13,751 nt of DNA from assembly GCA_050485785.1 (NCBI GenBank), contig JBJHCA010000083.1, forward strand, positions 1-13,751, given 5' to 3'. Position numbers and translations under genes: made by a program. How positions within the stretch are numbered: the first letter of the stretch is position 1; each line of letters begins with the position of its first letter. Origin of the DNA: JBJHCA01 sp050485785 (GTDB lineage: Bacteria > Bacteroidota > Bacteroidia > Chitinophagales > Saprospiraceae). Positions 1 through 6,347 of this stretch are shown in pieces. The notes below the pieces were generated by a model that was given only the letters and a program-made list of their open reading frames with translations, was not told the DNA's origin and searched no databases.

Positions 1-52
1 CAATTCCGAAGGGAATGCATAATTATCAACCTCCGGCCATATCACCGGCCCA

Positions 53-1672
53 TCACTCCACCACACCCAGCCTGCCGCGATACAAATGCCCGCTTTCGCC
101 GTAGAGCACAGTGATGTATATGCCGGCAGGCAGCGATGCAATGCTCATGGTGTTGATGCCCTCAGCAGCCTTGCCATGATCCAGTACCCGACGGCCACTG
201 AGATCGTATACGTACAGGCGGCCCGGCTCAGGGGCATGCACCTGTACGGTGGTGCCTGCGGGGTTGGGCACCATGACCAACTCCCCGGCACGGCTTTCGA
301 TCTTTTCAGGCTCTTGTGTACTTACCTCCGTGGCACAGTAATCATAAGGGCGACCCAGCGTATCGCAGGGGCTGCCCTCCAATGCGCCAAGGCAGAAATT
401 GGCGAAGTTAGGGGCTGGCGGCATTACCCTTAGTGGCAATTCCAGGGAATTCTCTTCAAATCCTGCGGCAACACCTGCCTCGTCTGGATTATGTATTACA
501 TGAAAATACTCAGAAGAACCTAAAGTTCTGATATAAATTTTTCGATCCGGTCCCAGGACACCTCCTCTTGCAGCATTTTGATTCAGTGGAGGGTTGTAAG
601 GCAGTATATTCCCTATTTCTACCCTGCTTTGTATAATATCCGAACTTTCTAAATCATACTGATATACTGGTCCGTAATACGAATATGCATATAAATAACG
701 GTTTTCGTGTGCTACAATACAACCAGCAGCCATAATTCCCCCAGCACTACTATTCTCCAGTGTAGAGTCTGTTAAATAAGGAACCAATAAACCAATACAA
801 CGATCGAAGCCCATAATAGCCAATTGGTTCGCATTTGATCCAAACCCTGTATTTCCGACACTGATGAATAAACTTCCACTTTGATCATAACAATTTTGTC
901 CTCTGTGAGCTGCTTTAAGTGGTTCTTCAAACTCATGGAAGGCCCAGGGTTCAAGCCCTTGTGGACTAAGCAAATAAATGTACATTCCGGTTATTTGATA
1001 AGCATTCCATCCCATTTCTTCATGATTAAAAAACTCAAGCTTCCCAAATTTCAGCCACCAGTCCCTGCCATTTGCGTGCCGTACTGCCTGAATGCGGCCG
1101 TTTTGTATTGTGTCACCTTCCAAAATAGTCTGGTTCTTATGCATTACATATAAACCATTGGGGCCTGTTTTGATCCAGTGATAATATATACGATCAGATG
1201 CCCAACGGTATTGACTAGAAAATGCTTGACCTAAAGGAGTTGATATGACGATATACTCTTCTTCTGTACCGGGAATCGGCAAAATAATAGTGGATTGGGA
1301 AAAAAGAGTATAAGATCCTGGAAATGGCTGTGCTGTAGGCATTAATGAATCTCCATTAGGTATTATATCGTTATTACGGTCCCGAATTTCAAACCCATTG
1401 GTATAAAACAGCAAATTGCCATGACGGTCACTCATGGCGGCACTAGTTCCCTCAATTTCAAATTTAAAATGACCCAGTGAATCATTCAAGGGTTCTATTA
1501 GCCAGCCATTCTCTTCATTAAATTGCATTTTCAATATTCCTGTATTGGGAATGTAATTATTGTAGTTAGTCCCTGTGATCCAGGTCCAGTTTTCTTTCTG
1601 AGCGAATGTTAACCCGGAAAATGCAATAACAATAAAGACGATAAAAATTGCGCTTTTCATGATCTTCTGCAT
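53..1672 (-). CDS. T9SS type A sorting domain protein with propeller-like body
   Basis: Predicted secreted surface or extracellular protein of 539 residues. A signal peptide covers residues 1-24: KIMK, a hydrophobic stretch, then a cleavage-like TFAQ. The body (about 30-430) carries the SD..GNLLFYTNG...RN..I.PNG motif near residues 81-107 and a GRDWWL motif near 202. These resemble a common Bacteroidota family of WD40/kelch-like propeller proteins exported by T9SS; no enzymatic residues are evident. The C-terminus (about 464-539) is a Por-secretion type A sorting domain: VPNPAG, then LYVYDLSGRRV, then SLPAGIY. The proposed ATG directly follows the stop codon of the upstream gene (TAAATG). A second in-frame ATG at 1660 (MKSAIF...) also gives a good signal peptide and has a purine-rich AGAAG upstream, so it may be the true start. 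The last third of the gene is clearly more GC-rich than the rest. The substrate or partner is unknown. Confidence 0.85.
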   Translation of the reverse strand: MQKIMKSAIFIVFIVIAFSGLTFAQKENWTWITGTNYNNYIPNTGILKMQFNEENGWLIEPLNDSLGHFKFEIEGTSAAMSDRHGNLLFYTNGFEIRDRNNDIIPNGDSLMPTAQPFPGSYTLFSQSTIILPIPGTEEEYIVISTPLGQAFSSQYRWASDRIYYHWIKTGPNGLYVMHKNQTILEGDTIQNGRIQAVRHANGRDWWLKFGKLEFFNHEEMGWNAYQITGMYIYLLSPQGLEPWAFHEFEEPLKAAHRGQNCYDQSGSLFISVGNTGFGSNANQLAIMGFDRCIGLLVPYLTDSTLENSSAGGIMAAGCIVAHENRYLYAYSYYGPVYQYDLESSDIIQSRVEIGNILPYNPPLNQNAARGGVLGPDRKIYIRTLGSSEYFHVIHNPDEAGVAAGFEENSLELPLRVMPPAPNFANFCLGALEGSPCDTLGRPYDYCATEVSTQEPEKIESRAGELVMVPNPAGTTVQVHAPEPGRLYVYDLSGRRVLDHGKAAEGINTMSIASLPAGIYITVLYGESGHLYRGRLGVVE

Positions 1673-2149
1673 TTATATGTTAACAAGGATCTGCCTCACA
1701 TCGACATTACCATCTGTGAAAATTGCCTTGATGCTATATATGCCGGGGAATAAACTCACCTGATGGCTTTGTACAATCAGGTTAGCACCATCCTGTACTA
1801 TTATTGATTCCCACATACCACTGCAGGCTTCCAACTTTGACCCATTCAAAATTGAAAGAGTATGACCATCCTCGATTTCCAATTGTGCAAAATCTTCAAA
1901 ATATATGTTTGCACCATCAAAGGTGTAATCGTCATCAATCACAAATGTCCCATTCTGTATACATGCGATACCATTAAAAGAGCCGGCAGGCAGAGAAGAG
2001 GTAGAAAGCGTTTCAGTTGAGGCATCCACCACAATGCCACCTGTTGGGCAATCACAGCTTCCGTAGCTTTGATCACTAAATCCAAAGCTAAGCATTAATG
2101 TTAACGTCCAAATCAGTAAGGATTGGGGGAGGGGTAATAATGTCTTCAT
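1673..2149 (-). CDS. Short secreted protein, probable internally deleted beta-helix T9SS protein
   Basis: 158 residues from the ATG at 2149; a TTG two codons upstream is also possible. The N-terminal signal peptide is a leucine-rich stretch ending near SYG, followed by SCDCPTGG. Residues about 60-128 resemble the opening rungs of right-handed beta-helix surface proteins of Bacteroidota: NGTFVIDDDYTF, LEIEDGHTLSILNGS, then CSGMWESIIVQDGANL. Such proteins usually run to many hundreds of residues. Here, straight after LIVQS, the sequence continues as SLFPGIYSIKAIFTDG...ILVNI, which looks like the last strands of a T9SS type A sorting domain. The usual YPNP start and the middle of that domain are absent. 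I infer a large internal deletion that kept the reading frame. The product may be exported by Sec, but whether it is still sorted or functional is doubtful. It lies immediately upstream of the 53-1672 gene and is probably co-transcribed with it. Confidence 0.65.
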   Translation of the reverse strand: MKTLLPLPQSLLIWTLTLMLSFGFSDQSYGSCDCPTGGIVVDASTETLSTSSLPAGSFNGIACIQNGTFVIDDDYTFDGANIYFEDFAQLEIEDGHTLSILNGSKLEACSGMWESIIVQDGANLIVQSHQVSLFPGIYSIKAIFTDGNVDVRQILVNI

Positions 2150-2225
2150 GATCAATAGGCTATGTGGTTAAAAAATTAATATCGGTATTGAATGCTGTAA
2201 ATATACACCACATCAATCTATAAAT

Positions 2226-2233
2226 CAAACCTA
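2226..2233 (-). promoter_or_regulatory. Candidate -7 promoter element for the 2149-53 gene pair
   Basis: On the minus strand this reads TAGGTTTG, a full match to the Bacteroidota -7 consensus TAnnTTTG. It would place transcription start near 2219, about 70 bases before the ATG at 2149. No convincing -33 TTG is found at the usual spacing, so support is limited. Confidence 0.35.
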
Positions 2234-2510
2234 TTGAATATAATTAACACTTTTTGTCGCCAATTAGCAATACTCAAAATAATTAATCCGAAATGCTTAA
2301 AACGTGAAGTGCAATTGGGGTAAAATCGGCCCGGGAGTGCAGTTCTTCATCCAAATAAAAAACAAAAACAATTCTTCACTGTATAAAGCCAGCCGCAGAA
2401 CAACATATTCCTTGGATTTATTCTATTAAAGCCGGCCAACCTGGAAGCTTACTGCAGATACTGAATGCAAACCACCCGGCCAGGGAAAAAGGAATTTTTG
2501 ATAAAGCGTG

Positions 2511-2518
2511 TACTTTTG
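2511..2518 (+). promoter_or_regulatory. Candidate -7 promoter element for tgt
   Basis: TACTTTTG followed by CC is a full match to TAnnTTTG. It predicts a transcript start near 2525 and a leader of about 88 bases. The nearest TTTG (2497-2500) is only 10 bases upstream, too close for a standard -33 element. Confidence 0.45.
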
Positions 2519-2579
2519 CCGTGGAATATACTGGCTTGCTTTGGCTGAACAAATTGTCAATCTTCAAAACAAGCTGTAA

Positions 2580-2592
2580 CCGGCTTTGCCGG
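2580..2592 (+). promoter_or_regulatory. Small hairpin in the tgt leader
   Basis: CCGGC, loop TTT, GCCGG: a perfect five-pair GC stem ending 20 bases before the ATG at 2613. There is no T-tract, so it is not a terminator. It does not resemble the preQ1 riboswitch sequences I know. It could modulate translation initiation or be chance. Confidence 0.3.
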
Positions 2593-2612
2593 CAAATGGT
2601 AAAACAAACGAA

Positions 2613-3743
2613 ATGAAATTTGAACTGCTGGCACAATGTGCCGATACCGGAGCCAGAGCCGGAATTCTTAATACCTCACGGGGTGAAATACCCACTCCCG
2701 TTTTTATGCCGGTAGGTACTCAGGCTACCGTAAAAGCAGTACACCAGCACGAACTGAAGCGGGACATAAAAGCATCTGTAATTCTGGGCAATACCTATCA
2801 TTTGTACCTGCGGCCTGGTACTGAGATACTGGAAGCCGCAGGCGGTTTGCATTCTTTCATGAACTGGCCACTGCCCATACTCACCGACAGCGGCGGATAC
2901 CAGGTTTACTCACTGAGTAAAAACCGGAAGATCACTGAAGAAGGTGCACGTTTTCAATCCCATATAGATGGGTCATCCCACATGCTGAGCCCTGAAAAGT
3001 CAATGGATATACAGCGCAGTATTGGTGCCGACATAGTAATGGCTTTTGATGAGTGCCCGCCTTACCCTTGTACTTACCAGTATGCTTTAAGGTCAATGGA
3101 ACTCACCCACCGCTGGCTCGACCGGTGCCTGACAAGAATGGAAACTACCCGGCCCCTGTACGGACATCCGCAGGCAATGTTTCCCATAGTACAGGGCAGC
3201 ACTTATGATGATTTGAGGATAAAAAGTGCTGAGTATGTTGCCTCTGTGGAAGCTGCCGGATATGCCATAGGCGGACTGAGTGTGGGTGAACCTGAAGTAG
3301 ACCTCTATAAACATACCGAACTGGTTACCGGCATATTGCCGCACAATAAACCCCGGTACCTGATGGGTGTGGGAACTCCGGTCAATCTGGTGCAGTGCAT
3401 ACAGCGCGGTGTGGACATGTTTGACTGTGTATTGCCCAGCAGAAATGCCCGTCACGGACTACTTTACACTACACAAGGAGTGATCAATATCAAAAACAGG
3501 AAATGGGCTGCCGATTTCAGCCCCCTGGATGAAAATCTGCCCCTGGCTACCAGCCAAACACACAGCAAAGCATACCTGAGACATTTGTTTGCATCCGGAG
3601 AACGTTTGGGTGCCCAACTGGCTACGCTTCAAAACCTTCGCTTTTACACATGGCTGATGGAATCTGCCCGTGAAGCAATATTACAAGGCAGATTCAAGTC
3701 CTGGAGCAATGAAATACTACCGGTGATCGCCCGCAGAAACTGA
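2613..3743 (+). CDS. tgt: tRNA-guanine(34) transglycosylase lacking the canonical zinc site
   Basis: Exchanges guanine for preQ1 at position 34 of GUN-anticodon tRNAs in the queuosine pathway; cytoplasmic. The protein has 376 residues, the usual bacterial length. Catalytic parts are present: D92 in TDSGGYQV (general acid), Cys148 in FDECPPYP, the base-binding GGLSVGE (Val224, as in preQ1-specific bacterial enzymes), and nucleophile D271 in MFDCVLPSRNARHG. The canonical zinc ligands (C302, C304, C307 and H333 in E. coli) align without gaps to L309, L311, S314 and Q340, so all four are substituted. The surrounding C-terminal motifs KAYLRHL and NLRFY are conserved. I chose the ATG at 2613 because it starts the family-typical MKFELLA sequence; a TTG at 2586 would add nine unconserved residues. 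It is convergent with yihY, with 9 bases between the stops. Confidence 0.95.
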   Translation: MKFELLAQCADTGARAGILNTSRGEIPTPVFMPVGTQATVKAVHQHELKRDIKASVILGNTYHLYLRPGTEILEAAGGLHSFMNWPLPILTDSGGYQVYSLSKNRKITEEGARFQSHIDGSSHMLSPEKSMDIQRSIGADIVMAFDECPPYPCTYQYALRSMELTHRWLDRCLTRMETTRPLYGHPQAMFPIVQGSTYDDLRIKSAEYVASVEAAGYAIGGLSVGEPEVDLYKHTELVTGILPHNKPRYLMGVGTPVNLVQCIQRGVDMFDCVLPSRNARHGLLYTTQGVINIKNRKWAADFSPLDENLPLATSQTHSKAYLRHLFASGERLGAQLATLQNLRFYTWLMESAREAILQGRFKSWSNEILPVIARRN

Positions 3744-3752
3744 CAGCCATAC

Positions 3753-4754
3753 TTAAAATGCGGTTTCAACGGGTTCATCCCGCTCTTCCTCGGTTTGTTC
3801 AGCAAGCAGATCGCGGTTAATGGCTATACTGGCATTGAGCTCAAATCCTACCAGAATAATGAACGAATTGGCCTGTAGCCATATCATGATCACGATAAAG
3901 GCCCCCAGCGATCCGTAAATCTCATTGTAACGTCCAAAATTGTCAACGTACAGTGAAAAAAGCACCGAAGCCATCACACACAACACCGACGATACCAATG
4001 CCCCAGGCGAAACAAATGGAAACTTCTTCTTTAGCGGAGGTCCGTACCTGAAAAGGATGGAAATCACTGTGTACAAAATCACAAAAGAAAGCACCCATCT
4101 CAGGGTCGACAGCCCCGTTTTGGTTAACTGATCCAAGTCAAGGAAAGTAAACAACAGCATGATGATCTGATTGCCCGCCACAATAAAAACAGTACTCACC
4201 AGCAGCAATACTACCACCAAAAAAATCATTTTGATGGCCAGCCACCGCTCCATGAGGTAGGATCTTTTTTTGAATGTCTTTTTGTGACCGGCTTTTTCAA
4301 AGCCTCTCATAAGGTCCAGCATTCCGCTGGAAGCAAAAAACAGGGTCATGAAAATACCGATGGAAAGCAGTGAACCCCGCGGATTGTTGACCAGGTCATG
4401 CACAATATCCATCACGGCATTCATGGAAGCACTGGGTAAAAACTCATCCAGCGTGTTTATCAGCACCAAATCGATATCACCCACCGGCATATACGGTATC
4501 AAGGTAATTAGAACTATTAGGGCCGGAAATGTGGACAATATTATGCTGAATGCCACGGCATTGGCGCGAAGCATCATATCGACATTGCGCAGTTCGAGAA
4601 ACAAAAACACCAGTACATTAAAAATGGGAACCCCGTAAAAACCCGGCAAACTCACATTCTTTGACCATTCAATCAATGCTTTAAGCCTTGAATGCCGGAC
4701 TATCCTGACAAAGGTTCTGGTATACCATCTTTTCATCCGATCAATCCGGGACAT
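3753..4754 (-). CDS. YihY/BrkB family inner-membrane protein
   Basis: 333-residue integral membrane protein of the YihY/virulence factor BrkB family; its molecular role is not settled. Family signatures are visible. RANAVAFSIILSTFPALIVL near 63-82 corresponds to the usual RA.ALAY...S.FPL motif, with PFVSPGALVSS near 246-256 and NFGRYNEIYGSLGAF near 272-286 followed by IWLQANSFIILVGFELN. Hydrophobic segments lie roughly at 42-56, 64-90, 126-148, 175-204, 216-236, 250-271 and 281-306. The C-terminal tail is acidic (EQTEEERDEPVE). A second in-frame Met at codon 7 is an alternative start. It lies 47 bases downstream of the thioesterase gene on the same strand and probably shares its transcript. 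An old annotation as RNase BN for this family should not be used. Confidence 0.9.
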   Translation of the reverse strand: MSRIDRMKRWYTRTFVRIVRHSRLKALIEWSKNVSLPGFYGVPIFNVLVFLFLELRNVDMMLRANAVAFSIILSTFPALIVLITLIPYMPVGDIDLVLINTLDEFLPSASMNAVMDIVHDLVNNPRGSLLSIGIFMTLFFASSGMLDLMRGFEKAGHKKTFKKRSYLMERWLAIKMIFLVVVLLLVSTVFIVAGNQIIMLLFTFLDLDQLTKTGLSTLRWVLSFVILYTVISILFRYGPPLKKKFPFVSPGALVSSVLCVMASVLFSLYVDNFGRYNEIYGSLGAFIVIMIWLQANSFIILVGFELNASIAINRDLLAEQTEEERDEPVETAF

Positions 4755-4801
4755 AGTAATAAGCTGTACCTGTAAGCAAAACCAGGGTAAAAATGTATTG
4801 T

Positions 4802-5212
4802 TTATTCAAAGTAGGGCCGTAGCAGTTTTACCAGTGCCTCAGGGGCATCACACCGGCTCTTGTCCGAAACCTTAACAAAAGCAAGCCGAATTACAGCTTT
4901 ACACATCAGTTCACCGCTTTCTTTGTAAATTTCATTAATAAACACCGCACTTCTTGATGGCAGCGTTTCTATTACCGATCTCACTGTGAGCTGCTCGTCA
5001 TAATATCCCGGCCTTAGGTATTTCACTTCCATGGAAGCAACCGGCATCATAACATCCAGCTCATCTTCAAGCATCTTGTAGGTGATCCCGGCATGGCGCA
5101 GCGCTTCTACCCGGCTAAATTCAAAATACTCTGCATACTTGCCGTAATACAAGTATCCCATACGGTCTGTTTCGCCATACCGAACCCTTATCCGCGTATC
5201 GTGTTGGTACAT
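4802..5212 (-). CDS. Acyl-CoA thioesterase, YbgC/4-hydroxybenzoyl-CoA type hotdog fold
   Basis: 136 residues, a typical single hotdog domain that hydrolyses acyl-CoA thioesters in the cytoplasm. The signature RYGETDRMGYLYYGKYAEYFE at 11-31 contains the family's catalytic Asp (D16 in TDxMG) and the YxxYFE helix start; V63-K64-Y65 and the LTVRS strand follow as expected. The physiological substrate cannot be told from the sequence. In Proteobacteria the family member YbgC sits with tol-pal genes, but here the partner is yihY. The ATG at 5212 fits the family N-terminus. A full TAnnTTTG element lies 25 bases upstream. Confidence 0.9.
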   Translation of the reverse strand: MYQHDTRIRVRYGETDRMGYLYYGKYAEYFEFSRVEALRHAGITYKMLEDELDVMMPVASMEVKYLRPGYYDEQLTVRSVIETLPSRSAVFINEIYKESGELMCKAVIRLAFVKVSDKSRCDAPEALVKLLRPYFE

Positions 5213-5236
5213 ATAAGAAAGGTATCATTAACCGCA

Positions 5237-5244
5237 CAAAAGTA
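5237..5244 (-). promoter_or_regulatory. Candidate -7 promoter element for the thioesterase-yihY pair
   Basis: The minus strand reads TACTTTTG, a full TAnnTTTG match and the same octamer as in front of tgt. It predicts a short leader of about 18 bases before the ATG at 5212. A TTTG (plus-strand CAAA at 5258-5261) lies upstream with a 13-base gap, shorter than typical. Confidence 0.45.
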
Positions 5245-5334
5245 AGAAAACCGCTGACAAATAATGCCCTACCGGCCTGATGAGGGGGCTAAAACTTAAG
5301 AATATGTTATTGCCGAAAAAAGTTTTTTGAAATA

Positions 5335-5367
5335 TTTGCATGTGCAGTGAGATTATGCTTAACTTTA
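5335..5367 (+). promoter_or_regulatory. Candidate promoter for the secreted thioredoxin-like gene
   Basis: TTTG at 5335-5338, a 21-base gap, then TAACTTTA at 5360-5367, one mismatch from TAnnTTTG. The start codon at 5402 lies about 35 bases downstream. The arrangement fits a Bacteroidota promoter but the -7 box is imperfect. Confidence 0.35.
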
Positions 5368-5401
5368 TGGGATGTTTCAAAGCGTTTGATATTCATAGTT
5401 T

Positions 5402-6193
5402 ATGAAGAAACTCTACCTTCTTGTTTTTTATTTTTTATTTTCCCTTCAGGTAATTATCGGGCAAACAGCCCCTGATTTTACTTTTAAGGACACAGAAGGT
5501 ATTGAGCGCAATCTCTACGAAACCCTCGATCAGGGCAATATGGTGCTCCTCTATTTCTTTTTTGTGGATTGCAGTCCCTGCCAGTCATGGGCTCCGCACC
5601 TGCAGCAGGTAGCCGCTGACTACGAGGGCTACAATGTAGAAATCTGGGCCCTGTCATCCAACGATCAGGAAGCCTACATCAAAAATTATATGAATGCCCA
5701 CGGCTACAATTGGGTAACCGGCGGTATTGAAGGCGGAACCTCCCCTGTAATTGCTGCTTACTCTTCCGCATACCAGTTTCTCGGCTATCCCACTTATTCG
5801 GTCATTTGCCCCGATCGAAGCATCACCTGGGATGTATGGCCTGTAAGCGCAGGCTTTCCCGAACTGAGAAACGCCCTCGAAAACTGCGGAGTCGAAGAGC
5901 TGTCGGCCGTTAATGTCGAAAAACTGGCCGCCACTACACTCAACATTAACCCCAACCCCATTACCGATTACGGCCGTATCGAATTCTTCCTCAAAAAAAA
6001 TACTCACGTTAAAATCGAGGTTTTTAACCTGATTGGTAAAAAAGTTCTCGATATTGCTGACGAAATGAGAGACGCAGGCCAAAACAGTATTATTCTCGAC
6101 CTGAACGATGTTCCCCGGGGGCAGTACTTTGTCCGCGTTCAAATCGGTAACCGCGAAACCCGCGTTATGAAAGTCACCAGAATCACACCCTGA
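5402..6193 (+). CDS. Secreted thioredoxin/TlpA-like protein with T9SS sorting domain
   Basis: 263 residues. The signal peptide (about 1-20) has a KK start, a hydrophobic core and IIGQ. The thioredoxin-fold domain (about 21-162) starts with the redoxin-type TAPDFTFKD. It carries the active-site motif C57-S-P-C60 in FFFVDCSPCQSW and the cis-proline loop GYPTYSVI with P130. Residues about 165-263 form a T9SS type A sorting domain: LNINPNPITD, then IEVFNLIGKKV, then DLNDVPRGQYFVRV. I infer a thiol-disulfide oxidoreductase exported through Sec and T9SS to the cell surface or medium, rather than an ordinary periplasmic lipoprotein TlpA. A strong terminator follows. The next gene, on the same strand, encodes a cysteine-bearing T9SS surface protein, which could be a client, but that is speculation. 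Confidence 0.88.
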   Translation: MKKLYLLVFYFLFSLQVIIGQTAPDFTFKDTEGIERNLYETLDQGNMVLLYFFFVDCSPCQSWAPHLQQVAADYEGYNVEIWALSSNDQEAYIKNYMNAHGYNWVTGGIEGGTSPVIAAYSSAYQFLGYPTYSVICPDRSITWDVWPVSAGFPELRNALENCGVEELSAVNVEKLAATTLNINPNPITDYGRIEFFLKKNTHVKIEVFNLIGKKVLDIADEMRDAGQNSIILDLNDVPRGQYFVRVQIGNRETRVMKVTRITP

Positions 6194-6234
6194 CCACAAA
6201 GTCTACACACACTGCATTTACGTGCAGCATATTG

Positions 6235-6262
6235 GCCCTTTCCTTTTGGAAAGGGCTTTTTT
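6235..6262 (+). terminator. Strong intrinsic terminator
   Basis: Stem GCCCTTTCC (6235-6243), loop TTTT, stem GGAAAGGGC (6248-6256), then six T (6257-6262). Nine perfect pairs and a T-run give a textbook Rho-independent terminator, 41 bases after the stop of the 5402 gene. It separates that gene from the SprB-repeat gene. Confidence 0.9.
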
Positions 6263-6298
6263 GTTTAGCCCATATTTTTCGTAATAATTCATCGTTTA

Positions 6299-6330
6299 TT
6301 GTGTGCTGTGCTTTCGCCCTTGTATCTTTG
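6299..6330 (+). promoter_or_regulatory. Promoter for the SprB-repeat protein gene
   Basis: TTG at 6299-6301, 21 bases, then TATCTTTG at 6323-6330, a full TAnnTTTG match. Transcription would start near 6337. The in-frame ATG at 6303 would then lie upstream of the transcript start, so the ATG at 6348 is the start codon. Confidence 0.6.
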
Positions 6331-6347
6331 TCTATAAACCTGTACCC

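Larger units (their letters stand above)
2150..2612. other. Intergenic region between divergent genes
   Basis: This gap of about 460 bases separates the minus-strand secreted-protein genes from tgt. The first half (2160-2380) is very AT-rich. It holds promoter candidates for both directions and a small GC hairpin in the tgt leader. An open plus-strand frame runs from about 2359 into the tgt start without an ATG. I could not recognise any protein in it and do not call it. No repeat, tRNA or insertion sequence was seen. Confidence 0.6.

Noticed and set aside
3..16. Short inverted repeat ATTCC/GGAAT downstream of the first gene
   Set aside because: It has five pairs and no visible T-run before the window ends, too weak to call a terminator.
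2525..2612. Possible preQ1 riboswitch in front of tgt
   Set aside because: The leader has only a five-pair hairpin and no recognisable preQ1 aptamer sequence.
2359..2615. Open plus-strand frame of about 84 codons running into tgt, with its TGA overlapping the tgt ATG
   Set aside because: It has no ATG start except one near its very end. The tgt -7 box lies inside it and the translation resembles no protein I know. The overlap is probably chance.
6303..6347. Upstream ATG extending the SprB-repeat protein by 15 residues
   Set aside because: It lies upstream of the predicted transcript start and hides the signal peptide that begins at 6348.
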